From contig JAKJHU010000030.1 of NCBI GenBank assembly GCA_022316685.1, forward strand, positions 10,664,360 through 10,728,359: a stretch of 64,000 nt of DNA, given 5' to 3'. The stretch comes from Progne subis subis. Lineage: Eukaryota; Chordata; Aves; Passeriformes; Hirundinidae. Of this stretch, positions 1 to 11,020 are shown piece by piece; the first letter of the stretch is position 1; each line of letters starts with the position of its first letter. A program made the position numbers and the translations under genes. The notes beneath the pieces are model-generated. The model saw nothing but the letters and a program-made list of their open reading frames with translations. It did no database searches and was not told the DNA's origin.

Positions 1-1260
1 ATGAACCCATGGTAAATACACATATATCTGGGGGCAGGGGAGGGGAGGGGGAGTGTTTTTTATTTGTTGTTTGTTTGTTTGTTTGTTTGTGTGGGTATTT
101 TGGGGTTTGGTGGTGGGTTTTTTGTTTGTTTGTTTGTTTGTTTTTTCTATCTTATTTTTCAGGAACTCCTGAGACATTTTTCTCTGAAGGTCAAGAGAGA
201 GCTTCAGAGCTCCAGATCAGAGCATGAATATTTGCTAATAAATTCTCAGGATGCTAGTTAAAAGGAGTTACAATTAATTTTAGTGTGAAAAGAACAAGTG
301 AGAAAAAGAATTCTTAAGATTATGTGGGGAAATGGACAGTTTAACACATAGAATAAAAAGTAAAAGGAGGTCAATATAAAAAGTACACTAGAAGGAGAAA
401 AAATATAAAGCAAACTAGATGGTAAATTAATGTTCAGAACACATATTTAGTCACACTGCATAGAGGGCTTTTTTACCACTGCCATTTCTATTCAGCAATA
501 TTTTAATGTATTGCAAACTGTTCACATAATGCAGTCTGGCCTCTTAGCGTCCAAGTGTAAGCCACATGATATGGAAAGAATAAAGATCTGAAAGAAGAGA
601 TTAGTTACAGATGTACCAGTTTTTCCTCTTAAGCACTTTGTGAAGTTTAGATGAAAAGGCAAAAGAAATTATTTTACTATTTTTAAACTAAAATCTCAAA
701 AAATTCAGCAGGAAAAAAAATACATGCAAAATTATGTCAGTAGTTGCAAAGTTTATTCATTTTCTTCTCAGGATAGGATCATGATGTTCCTAGAAATTGT
801 TTTCAGCTTAAAAGAGTTGAGCTGCTAGACAATACAGATAGATAAATACAGATAAATAGAAAATACAGATAGATTAAAAAATTATTCAAAATGCAAAACT
901 GATGTGGTGGCTTCGATTTTTTCTTTGAGGAAATCTCACTCTAAGGAGCATAGAAAGCCTTAGATGCCGTCTCCTTAAAACAAATTTAGTTTGTGATTTC
1001 TTTATGTTGGGAATGTTCTTAATATCAAAAAGGTATGAATTATTGATTAAACTTCCATCATTATCAGTATATTCCAATACCCATCTTCCAACCTTTGACA
1101 CTCCAAGAAATAGTTTACTGAGAACATTCTCTTTTGAAGCACCAGAGATTTAGTTTCATGCAGCCAATCACATAAACATAAACCTTATTTTACATCTTTC
1201 AGTCAGCATTACCTATATATAATGATTAGCATAGTATTGAATTTTACATCACACACTTTC
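1..1260. other. AT-rich DNA with G-rich and (GTTT)n tracts at its left end
   Basis: A G-run tract at about 31-54 is followed by two GTTT-type microsatellite blocks (about 58-90 and 117-152) with a G/T-rich spacer. The short ORFs here are translations of these repeats. The remainder to 1260 is AT-rich sequence in which I recognise no gene or named repeat. Confidence 0.6.
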
Positions 1261-1266
1261 TTGTAT
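1261..1266. repeat. Target-site duplication, left copy (ttgtat)
   Basis: The six bases match 1906-1911 exactly and abut the LTR end at 1267. Confidence 0.85.
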
Positions 1267-1905
1267 TGTCGCGGTGCCTTAAGTGTCGTCTCCACATTTG
1301 TCCGGGCTGGCTCAGGCACCGCGGCATGGAAGGGCACGGACAGCTGGCCGCGCCAGCTCATCCGATCCTGCGGGGCCTTGGCGCCCACGCGACCTCGGCG
1401 GTAGGCACACGTGGGGCAAGGCAACGACGGCAGAGATAGAAGGGCGGACTCTGCTGATCAGGTCACAAGGGTTTATTGGAGCCCCGGCATGGGACCGCCT
1501 GGCCTCCAGGTAACTGCCCAGGCAGAGCCCCCAGGCTGCTTGCCAGCAGCTTTTATTTGGGGTGGAACAAGGAGAAGAGGCAGTGGGTGAGCAAATCAGG
1601 GATCACCAGGGAGGGGTCACTCTAGTGAATGATATTATTATTATAAACCAAACATAAATGATGGGGAGGGACCCCCTCTGGATCTGACCTATCCCTCAAC
1701 GCCCTTGGAAGAACTTTCTAGCTCCAGGGGAAGGCCCCAAGATGACAGGCAGACCCCAGAGGAGGGGGAGTGGGGGATTGACACATAATGGTTGGAGGTG
1801 AGAAAAGCAGGGAAAGACCATTAGGGGGAATAAACCAGGTACATAGAACGAACCATAAATTTATAGCACATAAAATAAACCCAAAACAAATCCCACACCA
1901 CTACA
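1267..1905 (-). mobile_element. Solo LTR, class II ERV-like, minus strand
   Basis: The 639-bp element reads TGTAGTGG at its 5' end and CCGCGACA at its 3' end on the minus strand, so it has TG...CA termini. It is flanked by a perfect 6-bp direct repeat, ttgtat, at 1261-1266 and 1906-1911. A 6-bp duplication is typical of class II (alpha/beta-like) retroviruses. A minus-strand AATAAA lies at 1472-1477, with an AT-rich TATA-like box at about 1550-1560. The part nearest 1267 (U5 side) is GC- and CpG-rich compared with the AT-rich surroundings. No internal retroviral sequence is present, so LTR-LTR recombination is the likely origin. The family name cannot be fixed without a repeat library. Confidence 0.85.
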
Positions 1906-1911
1906 TTGTAT
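1906..1911. repeat. Target-site duplication, right copy (ttgtat)
   Basis: The six bases match 1261-1266 exactly and abut the LTR end at 1905. Confidence 0.85.
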
Positions 1912-2521
1912 TAAAGGGGAAAGTATTTGGAACCTCCCATTTTATAATGTTTTCATTATAAAATGATAACAGAGGAATATGCATATTAAAATGTTTACTT
2001 TTATATATATTTTTGTTGCAGCAAGGAACTCAGTTTTGGACTGATTTTTCATACTATTCAATAAAGCTCTGAAATTTTTTATAACCTTACAATTTATAAA
2101 TGTAAGAAGCAAGTGCAATTTCACATATTGTAGCAGTATTATCCAGCTGACACACAAGAAAACCTAGGTATTTGATATAACTGTTTGAAATAATGTGCAT
2201 GTTTATGATCATCACATTTAATTCAGTTTCATAAAGACAAGACTGGATATTATATATTTTGGCTGGATAATAATTTTTTAACTGGGGGAAGACTTTTTTA
2301 TGTGCATAACTTTATTATCAAATTGTTAACATTATCCTTTGTAAATATCTGAAGTCAGAGAGCAGAGACAGTAGTTTCAGATCTACAGTAGCAATTTAAT
2401 CACATATGGATTGAGAACAACTGATTAAAAAATTTATGGTAGATGAGATTTTACTGAATAGAATTTCATTGTTATTTTTTCATAAAATGCACATTCAGTG
2501 TAGCTATGACTGATACCTCCT
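1912..2521. other. AT-rich DNA, nothing recognised
   Basis: I see no coding signal, RNA gene or named repeat. The minus-strand 71-residue ORF at 1942-2157 has no recognisable motif. Confidence 0.6.
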
Positions 2522-2883
2522 TGTCCTGGTTTTGGGAAGGAAGGTGGCTGAGGGCATGTGGTCAGGACTGTATCTGATATGATCTCAGGTCAGTGCCAGA
2601 GGCAGGGCAAATAGACTTTCCCTTCCATTGGAGAAGGTGGAAAGTCCAGTATGTTTATTTATGTGTTTTTTCTGTGAAAATAATTTTGTCTAATACCTTT
2701 TCTTTTTACTATTGTTGCCATTACTGTTCATTTCTTATCTCATTGCTGTCTCTGTATTGTTTGTGTTTTAACCAGTCATCTTCAGCTTTTGTGGTTTCCA
2801 TTGGAGCAGGAAGGGGAATGTCATGTTGTCTTTTTAGTTGGAGTACTAAATTAGAGAGAGAATGCCATTCCTAAATCATGATA
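2522..2883 (+). mobile_element. Degraded solo LTR, ERV-L-like
   Basis: The stretch begins with TGTCCTGGTTTTG, the opening seen in a common group of avian ERV-L-type LTRs. It ends with a decayed 'cattcctaaatcatgata', like the usual ...CCATGACA end of that group. The middle is T-rich. The flanks ctcct / ctcaa agree only partly, so the target duplication is not convincing. The terminal CA has become TA. The call rests on recognising the two ends from general knowledge of avian repeats. Confidence 0.5.
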
Positions 2884-4124
2884 CTCAAAAAATCCAATTT
2901 AACAGGTATCACATAGAGAAATTCAAGGATCTTCCAGCTTTCCTGAGATTCTACTGAAAACAAATAGAATAAGATTAATTGTTCAAAAACTAATGTGTGT
3001 GGGGTTTGCTTTTTGGGTGTGGGGTTTTTTTTCCATTTCTTTGTTTGTTTGTTTGGTTGGTTGGTTGGTTTTTGTTGTGTTTTTTTTTTTTTTTTTTTTT
3101 TTTTTTTCCCCTTTTTATAACAGTATTTCAGATAGAAAAGGAAAGTGAAGGTAAAATTTGAAGCTTGGGTAGTGGAGGTATCCGTACTTATAGAAGGCAT
3201 GGGAAAACAGTGCAGAAAAGTTAAAACACATCACTAAAACATATGCAGACACAAATCCTACAAATCCCAACCATTCAACTCATATAACAAAGTACAGTGT
3301 TTCTGAATAGTTCAGACTTCAAATTACTCAGTAGTGAAAACAATGTTCAGAAGCATTTTTCTTCCACATAATTACCTTGGCAGCGGGGAATCTATTAAGT
3401 GAGAGCTTTGAGAGAAGTTTAGCATAGAACTTTAAACTGCTTTAATTGTTCTATGGTTTGATGTGATGAGAATTTTTAATCAGTAGTTTATTAATATGTG
3501 GAGTCACTGCCCTGATATGCTTCTAGAGATTAATATTAGAGTTAATGTGTGTCACTTCTTCATTCCTGCAATTAGGATATGTGATCTTTGGGAAATGTAG
3601 GGTTTTGGAGCTTTTTTCTGTTTCAAGTTTGATACCATTCTTTGTGTGTTGAGCAAAATAAATAAATTGGGGTTTTTTTCATTGACTTCAATTACAGAAG
3701 GCTGAACCTTGGCAGTTAATCTTTTCTGGACCTTCATCCAGAAGCTTTTCTTGTGTAGAAAAGATTCCATTCCATATGCAAAATTATTTGTTTACATATT
3801 ATGTATGTCTGAACAACCGGTAATGTTAACAAGTGGAGGAAGGTATATGTAAAAGTAAAGCAGAAAAGCCTATATATGTTGTTACATAATGGAAAACCAC
3901 ATTGAGGTAAACTCATTTGCTGCACTAAAGAAACTTTTGACATGTGGAGAAATTAATGTGAGGAATACTTCAAAACCTCTGGAGATTTTGAACTATTTCC
4001 TGCACTTCAAACACATGAAGCTAAGCCTTATCATTCTGGGGAGCTGGGGAAAAAATAAAATAAAAAAGTAGGAAATAAACTGAATATCACTAAGAACAAA
4101 AAGAAATACTATGGCACCCAGATG
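2884..4124. other. AT-rich DNA, no gene recognised
   Basis: Apart from the T-rich microsatellite at 3039-3110 I recognise nothing. The overlapping short ORFs on both strands (3552-3943) lack motifs or splice signals that would support an exon. Confidence 0.6.
3039..3110. repeat. GTTT/GGTT microsatellite and poly-T tract
   Basis: GTTT units grade into GGTT units and then a T run of about 27 bases with a single interrupting G region. The lysine-rich minus-strand ORF over it is a translation of this tract. Confidence 0.85.
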
Positions 4125-4128
4125 AGGG

Positions 4129-4581
4129 TGATGCCTTAAGTTTTAGCTTTCATGTTTTTCAGATTCTGTGCTGCCTAGGGGTGTAGTTCCAAGCCTCATA
4201 ATAAGTGTCAGTCAGCTCTCTTCACAGAGTAGGTAGAAAAACCAAATCCTTTTCTGATGAAGACCAGGGACAACAGGTACAAATTTCAGGCCCTAAAGCA
4301 CAAACAACGGTGGACTAAAGAGAGAAAACAAGAAGGACAGGACTTCATAATGTGAAACTGTGACTGGACAATTAACCCCAATATGCAAATGAACCAAAAC
4401 TTATAAAAGTGTAAGAATTTGTGAGGTCCCTTTTGTGACCATTTTAAGTCCACCTTGGGTGTAGCCCTGGTCAGACTCTTGTACTGCCCAAGGTGTATCC
4501 TTAAAGGCCTCTCAATAAATATATACTTCATTCTCCAGCTCTGCTCAATCTCTGTTCCAGGTCAGCTTTCCCAAGGCACCA
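4129..4581 (+). mobile_element. Solo LTR, ERV1-like
   Basis: The 453-bp element starts TGATGCC and ends GGCACCA, which are inverted repeats with one mismatch in seven. It is flanked by the 4-bp repeat aggg at 4125-4128 and 4582-4585. A 4-bp duplication suits class I (gamma-like) ERVs. A TATA box, TATAAAAG, lies at 4402-4409 and a polyadenylation signal, AATAAA, at 4514-4519. Both are on the plus strand in the order expected for U3-R. No gag, pol or env remains nearby. A 4-bp match is weaker evidence than a 6-bp one, so the exact ends could shift by a few bases. Confidence 0.7.
4402..4409 (+). promoter_or_regulatory. TATA box of the 4.1-kb solo LTR
   Basis: TATAAAAG lies 105 bases upstream of the LTR's AATAAA, as in a retroviral U3/R promoter. 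Whether it is still active is unknown. Confidence 0.5.
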
Positions 4582-4585
4582 AGGG

Positions 4586-6200
4586 AATATTCTTCAAACA
4601 ACCTAGTGTCATACCTAAGTCCTTTCTATATATATATATATTTTTTTTTTTTCCCTTTCTCAAAGAGAATCAGTCTCTCCAAAACAACCAGACCTTTTGC
4701 TGATATGAAGAGTTCTTTTAGGTCTGTTGAACATCCATAAGCAACTGGACTTTTCTCTGGAGCTGAGAGTTATATCCAATCTCTGAACACTAGGTCACCT
4801 AATAAAGTTCCTTTACTCTTTCTATCTTTACATATTTAGGAAGTGCAGCAGGACAATCATATTAGTATAACGTGACCACAATTTCCAGTAGATTTGTGAA
4901 AGTTAAATGCAATGTACTCAAATTAAAGAAGGACCTTTCTCAGTACCAAATTACCAGTCTTACATTACACTTTTGTTAGCCCTTTTCTTTCCCTACGAAG
5001 ATCTATCGAGCTAGCAACGAAGTAAGTACATGCACTATAGCAAAGAACATCCTTTGAAGCTATGAAAATACTATATTAATCTGCAGTTCATTTCCAATTT
5101 CAACACCATTTACAGGTATACTTGAACTGAAGGATTAGGAAAACTTCTTGAGTGTCAATGTCACTCAAGACATCAAAAAAGTCTTTACCTCCAACACAGA
5201 AAAGGATCAAATATGTCTCTGCTGTTTCTGACTAATGTTCATTTAATGATTTCTTAAAGATCTCCCACAATTACCCTTCTACAACTTCTCAGGCAAACCC
5301 TTTCTAAGTCTCACCAACATTAGTAATAGCTTTTTTTCCCATAATGTTTTATTTATAAGTATCTTTTCTGTAGTTTAAATCTGTATTTTTTTGTATTTTC
5401 CACTATAAATACAAAAAAAATGAACCATTCACAGGAGCCTTTTACATGCTTCAGAGCAGTTATCATATTCCTCCTTGATCTTTTTTAGGATAAGAATTTT
5501 CAGACAGCAGGTTTTGATCATTTTTATCAATCTCTTGTGCAATTTTCTTAGTAAGTCCCCATCTTTCTATATTACTTTATTTGTGTCTTACCAATGTTGA
5601 ACAAAGCAGAAAGATTACTTTATGTTCCTGCACACTGTGCAGTTGTTTACAAAGCCCAGCATAGCTTTTCAACATAATTTTATTTGTCATCTTGTTTACA
5701 GATTTGATCTGCTCTAAGCATTGGATTCTACTCAGCTAATTTTTCACCATTTTATGTTTGTTCAGAGTCTTCCTTCTTATATGTGGTATCTTGCATTTTT
5801 CTTTCTATTGAATAACATTATCTATTACATGCATCATTGTGTTTGGTCTTGGTTTTATTTATTTATTTCCTCTGCATGCTTTCTACCATCTAATGTTGTT
5901 ATGTAATGTAAAAAAAAATTTGGATTTGTCCAGCCTTGTTCTTAATAAATCTCTATTTTTCTTTCCTTAGTTCCTGGTCACATTTGAAATATTTAAAAGT
6001 GAAGTGAAGTTTTTGTTTGTTTATTCCTAATTGAAAATGCTACCTAGTGTTTCCTTCAAAATTTAAATTAATATCAGGATTCCTGTCAAATATCCCATGT
6101 GCTCTTTTTATAAAGACATTATTTATGACTTTGTTTTCAAAGTCCTCTGGAAATTTACCTGTCTTTTTAAAAGTTTGTGAAGAAAATCACTGGAAAGCTG
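4586..6200. other. AT-rich DNA, no gene recognised
   Basis: It contains a short TA repeat followed by poly-T (about 4627-4652). No coding pattern or named repeat is apparent. Confidence 0.6.
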
Positions 6201-6204
6201 AGAT

Positions 6205-6720
6205 CACAAGACCATTGAATCAAAGAATTGTAGCATCATCAAACAGACCAGGTTGTAAGAAACCTCAAAATATTATCGGGTAAAACCTTTCATGGGAGTT
6301 CAAGCCCAAATGAGATTATCCAGCACCCTGTTCAATCACATCTTGGAAACCTCCAGTGACTGAGACTCTACCTTTTCACCAAATTATTGTTTTTATTATA
6401 GAAAATAAGTTTTTTTATGTAGGGATTAAACTGTTCCCATGGCAAATTTCACCTGTTGTTCCTAGTCATCTCCATGTGCCTCCTGGGGAAGAGGGAGCCT
6501 CCTCTTTCTAGCTGCTGTTTCAGAACTGGACTGCTGTAAGTAGGTCTGTCCTGAGGCTTCCCTTTTCCAGGAAGAAAAGACTTAACACTTTTAGTTATTC
6601 CTCACTGAGCATGTTCTCCAAATGTTCAACCATTTTTGCGGTTCTCCTTTGGATCTCCTTTAGTCTGGACATGCCTTTCTCTACATTTCATCATCCAGAT
6701 GCCTAAATGCCCTACAATGA
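6205..6720 (-). mobile_element. Old CR1 LINE fragment, 3' end at left
   Basis: The plus strand shows a decayed form of the inverted CR1 3' end: 'ttgaatcaaagaattgtagc', then 'accaggttgtaagaaacctc', then 'attatccagcaccctgttc'. Further right, 'cctttggatctcctttag' matches the reverse of the terminal reverse-transcriptase region, where Leu-Phe-Ser is followed by Arg-Arg-rich residues. Divergence is high and no frame is open. It is probably one of the oldest CR1 copies here. Confidence 0.6.
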
Positions 6721-6848
6721 AATGGTTAGTCAGCTTGAATACATTGAATTTATCTACCTAACCCTTATAATCTGCTCTGTTAGTATATTTTTATTTTTGT
6801 TTTCTCCTGCAACTGAAAATAATTGCCATAGCTGAGTTCAGTTAGCTT

Positions 6849-6888
<40 letters not shown>

Positions 6889-9310
6889 ATTAAAAAGAAG
6901 GAAAAATTAGTTAATACATTTGGTATTAACTATCAATAGCTTTCCTTCTCCACTGAGGGGCACATGAGCCCACTTCTAGCTTTCCCTTCTGCAAATAATT
7001 GGCTTCTGGTTACTGTTGCATCTTTATGCCTCTTTGATTTTTTCTCTAAAGCTTGTAGTAAACATTTGCAATGATATTTTTAATCTTTGTGAGTGAGTTG
7101 TATACTAAACTCCTTTTGTTTGAATGCTCTTTTATTATACTTTCAAAATTTATTCCAGATTAGTTTTCTTAGACTGATCCATTATAAAAATTTTCAAATG
7201 AATGCATTAAGTTTATTGAAGTATATAACTGGACTTTTAAAATCGTTATTTTAATACATTTCTGTCTATATGAAATTCCATGAAATTGCTCATTTTATTG
7301 CCACCATCATCCCAGTAACCCTTCACTCTGGAATTCTCATGTTTGTCCTCCCAGCTGGGACATCTACCTTGTAGAAAACAGCACCTAGTTGTCCTAACCA
7401 CAGTGAAGAATGAAAGTCTTTAAAAAGTGCATTTCCAGAACTTGCTGGACAATCCACTGTCTTCTCAATACATGCTTAGGTAAACTTCTTTCTCTCTTCA
7501 TCACCCTCTGCCATCAGTGACTTCTGCTGTCAAGTTTAGAACTCACAAAGTTGGACATTGTACAGCAGTTTGGGTGACTGCCTGTTTAGGGAGATTTGAT
7601 ATACGGCATACTAGATGTTTGGAATAAGATGTATGTTATATTTCCATCAAAGTTGTCAGAACTCATCTTTGAGATGTATGGATCTGTAATATACAGGGCA
7701 TGCCAACTAAAGATTGAAATACCTAGACAGTCACACAGGAAAACGGAAAAGTTTTGTATTTTGGGATACATTTATCTTTGAACTTACTCCAGTATAATCA
7801 CTTTCATAACTGCTAATGACACTGACAATTTTGCAAATGTTTTAAAAATGAAAGGTCTTTTCTCCTCTAAATTTTGTATTTTTTACACATGTCAGCTGGT
7901 CTAACAAAGGATATAAATTTATATATATATTATCTGTTTAAAATTATTATTAATATTATTGAAAATATTATTAATCAATAATCATTAATTAGGTGATATA
8001 TATGTGTGTAAAAACATGCATCCATTTCATGTCAACATCATTTTGTTATCTCATACTTCTGCAGAGCATGTTTTTCTGGATCAGCAATGAACACAGTCAT
8101 AGTACCAGCAAATCCTAAGAAGTGGAAAGGGGAAGGAATGTCAGAGGACAATCAGTTAACTGTAGCATTATCCTAAAAGATGGTAATACTTCAGGCTGTT
8201 ATTCACTATAGCTGCTAGAACTCCACAGATATTATCTGTCATAGCATGTTAACCAACAAGAACAATAATGTGTTCCATATAATATGTTCCTTAAGAACCG
8301 AATAAAATTGTGAACAGTAAGTTCAAGCCAGGGAGTAGAAACAAACTGCCAGCAAAGCTGGGACAAATAAATTTCCTATGGAGAGAAGAGCTAGTTTCTC
8401 AGTGCCAGCTAATCTATGTACCAGACAAACAGTTTACAGAAATAGGTTTAGTTTTTTCATGCTTCTGACCTGCCTGTCTTAGAGGATGGGTACAGGGTTC
8501 CTGGTGTTCTATCCTGTGTCTAAGTGTTCCCAAACTAAATGGCTATTCTGGCAGTAGGGTGTGACCTCATTTGACAGTGTTTGCCATGCATTTTTATCTG
8601 TTCTTATGCATCCTGTGTCTTGGCAGAAGGAATTGTTAAAGCAGCTAAAACTAAAGCAGACCCAGTGCTTCTTTTTATATAGCTGAAGGAGACAAATCAA
8701 TTATATTTGAAAACTGAACCTAGCAGAGATTGCAGCTTAATTTCCCTTCTGCAGGGAAAGACATAGGTAACTTATGGAAGTGTTTCCATTCCTCAATATT
8801 CCTTCTCACGAAAGGCCAACAAAAAGCCACACTTCTCTGGGAGGTGAGAGATCCAAATTCCAATCTCTAATACAGTTTAATTCATCCATCAAAATGTAGT
8901 TACAGAAACAACTGGACTTCTTGGTATATCAGCTTTGCTCTGCTGTTGTGTGCTCTTTGGTCTTTTTTTTTTTTCTTTATCCCTGGTAAAAAAAGAAAAA
9001 TGTTTCTGCTTTATTCCATTGCAAATACACATTGTAATACTTCAGAATTGTTTATGAAATAAATTTCTCAAGTTGATTGTTGTGTTTGATCTTGTCTCTC
9101 TTATCATAGTTTGGAAAGGTTTATTTTCTTCATTATTTTCTTAGGATGAAAATAATAGGAATTTTAAACAAAAATAATCAAGAAAAGGGGGTGGATTTCT
9201 CTTCTGGCACTAAATTTTTTCAAGAAGTCTTGATAAGAGGCATTCTTTACTAAAGTAAGCAGTGCCAAGTCCTATCTATTCTCAGGTCTGCAATAAGATG
9301 CTGATGCTGA
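6721..9310. other. AT-rich DNA, no gene recognised
   Basis: Contents are the AAAT microsatellite at 6851-6894, a very AT-rich stretch at about 7910-8000 built from TATA and ATTATT motifs, and a poly-T tract near 8960-8975. Short ORFs on both strands at 7586-7781 overlap each other and show no motif. Confidence 0.6.
6851..6894. repeat. (AAAT)n microsatellite
   Basis: About ten uninterrupted AAAT units ending in 'attaaaa'. Confidence 0.9.
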
Positions 9311-9434
9311 TCACAGAATATTCCAAGTTGGAAGGGACCCACAAGGATCATTGAGTCCAACTCTTAAGTGACTAGCCTGTACAGGGATCAAACCCACAAC
9401 CCTGGCATTATTAGCACCATGCTCTAACCAAGAG
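9311..9434 (-). mobile_element. tRNA-Ile-derived SINE with CR1-type tail (TguSINE1-like)
   Basis: On the minus strand the head reads GGTTAGAGCATGGTGCTAATAATGCCAGGG, which corresponds to the D arm, anticodon arm and loop of tRNA-Ile (AAU). It continues with a B-box-like GGGTTTGATCCC at 9384-9395. The 3' part (left end on the plus strand) is the CR1 tail, 'tattccaagttggaaggga', so CR1 machinery would have mobilised it. This combination is the zebra finch SINE known as TguSINE1, a marker of songbird genomes. The tRNA 5' end is truncated or diverged beyond about 9432. It is not a functional tRNA gene. Confidence 0.85.
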
Positions 9435-10100
9435 GTAAGCCTTGGCAAACAGACAAATAAAAATTAAAGTAGTAGCAGAGCAAATTCCCTTCTTAAACAC
9501 TTGTCACTTCCAGCTGGCAAGGAGTTGTAGTCCTAATGAGAGAACAGGATTTAAATGTAATGAAGCTCCCTGGTTTCAGTTGTTTACTTTAAAAAGGTCT
9601 CATTCTGCAGAGTGCTTGTTTTCAGTTCCAAGTTTTAAGAACTGCATGTGTCACTGTAAGGCCAGTATTATTATTGAAAAAGATAAACTTTATAGAGGAA
9701 GAATTATCTCAGTTACTAAATTATATCTCTTTATAAATCTTTATAATAAGATAGATACCAGTAACAAAGGAAGCAAACATGCTTCAAAACCACAATTTTC
9801 TATCTTCAAAGGAAAATAAATATTTACTTCTGTGGAAATGTTAACATTTTGGCACTAATAGAAGCTATCATATAATTAAGACACTAATACTAATAAAGAA
9901 ATTTATTTAAAAACTCATCATTATTTGTTTTGATCAGAGCAGCTAAATTGAAACTCATTTTTTCTGCCTTAACATGTAAGTGAGCTAAAATTTCAAAATC
10001 AAAAAAGAGCACATTCTTTTTTTTCCTCATTTACTCCTGTCTTTAACCAACCAATCTTTCGTAAACCTTAAGTTTTCAGTGACAGCATACAGAAAAACAA
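9435..10100. other. Sequence with a 125-codon ORF of unknown meaning
   Basis: A plus-strand ORF (9442-9819) starts inside the stretch next to the SINE. Its product is lysine- and cysteine-containing, with no signal peptide, transmembrane segment or motif I recognise. It has no obvious splice context. I regard it as probably a chance ORF and do not call a gene. Confidence 0.4.
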
Positions 10101-10104
10101 ACAT

Positions 10105-10762
10105 GAACAGGGTTGTGATCAACTGCATAAAGTCCATCTGGAAGCTGGACACTGATGGAGTATACCAGAGATGAATACTTGCCAGTATTGCTTAATATTA
10201 CAATTAATGACATTGATGATATGAGCAAGCAGGTCCTCAGAAAGTTTGTAAAGACAAAACTGTGAGGAGTAACTTGTGCATTTAGGGTTTAGGCTTGTGC
10301 TGCCATTGGGAGGGACCTGGGAGGACTGGAACCGTGAGTCAACAAGAACTTAATGAAATTGGGAAGAATAACCCATGCTGACATAAACATTGTGTCTAAT
10401 CATCTGGAGAGCAACTTAGTAGAGAATAGGCCTGGGGTACTGGTGGACAAGGTGGTCACCATTAATCAGCAAAAAAGGCCAGCATCTGGGCTGCATCAGG
10501 CAGAACGTTGCTGGCAGGTTAACTGAGGTGATGCTTCCCCTCTGCTCAGCCCTGGTTACACACATCTGTATGACAAATACTTGACATAGAACCCAGATTG
10601 TGTCTCCCTAGCATGAGAGATGTGGACACACAGAAGTGCATTGAGTGAAGGTCTACTAAAATGATTAAGGGACTGAAGCTTGTGCCCTGTAAGGAGACAC
10701 CAAGACCACTGGGATTGTTCAGTCTAGGGAAGAGAATGTTTAGGAAGGATCTTGGCCCATAG
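10105..10762 (+). mobile_element. CR1 LINE fragment (ORF2 reverse-transcriptase part)
   Basis: Plus-strand sequence follows the order of the CR1 reverse-transcriptase C-terminal half. It includes 'aggaccatctggaag'-like and 'ggtactggtggacaaggtgg' (the 'GVLVD' block), 'ctgcatcaggcagaacgttgctggcaggtt', and 'ctctgctcagccctggttacac' (the 'LLRPGYT'-type block). It then stops at the TCTCC array and does not reach a CR1 3' end. Stops and indels break every frame, so this is a dead fragment truncated on its 3' side. Confidence 0.7.
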
Positions 10763-10795
10763 AAAAGAATTGTGTTTTGTAGCTTTTTTTTTTTC

Positions 10796-11020
10796 TCTCC
10801 TCTCCTCTCCTCTCCTCTCCTCTCCTCTCCTCTCCTCTCCTCTCCTCTCCTCTCCTCTCCTCTCCTCTCCTCTCCTCTCCTCTCCTCTCCTCTCCTCTCC
10901 TCTCCTCTCCTCTCCTCTCCTCTCCTCTCCTCTCCTCTCCTCTCCTCTCCTCTCCTCTCCTCTCCTCTCCTCTCCTCTCCTCTCCTCTCCTCTCCTCTCC
11001 TCTCCTCTCCTCTCCTCTCC
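10796..11020. repeat. Perfect (TCTCC)45 pentamer array
   Basis: The 225 bases are an uninterrupted run of TCTCC with no variant unit. They are preceded by a T-run and followed by 'ctagaaaata'. One strand is all pyrimidine and the other all purine, so triplex (H-DNA) formation is possible in principle. The Ser-Pro-Leu-Leu-Ser ORFs over it are repeat translations, not genes. The array lies at the point where the neighbouring CR1 fragment ends. Confidence 0.97.

Noticed and set aside
2871..3200. 109-residue lysine-rich minus-strand ORF
   Set aside because: It spans the poly-T/GGTT tract; low-complexity artefact.
9384..9430. A tRNA-Ile gene
   Set aside because: It lacks an intact acceptor stem and is fused to a CR1 tail, so it is a SINE head and not a tRNA gene.
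9442..9819. 125-codon ORF beside the SINE as a possible gene
   Set aside because: No motif, no recognisable homology, no splice context; the length is within chance for 64 kb.
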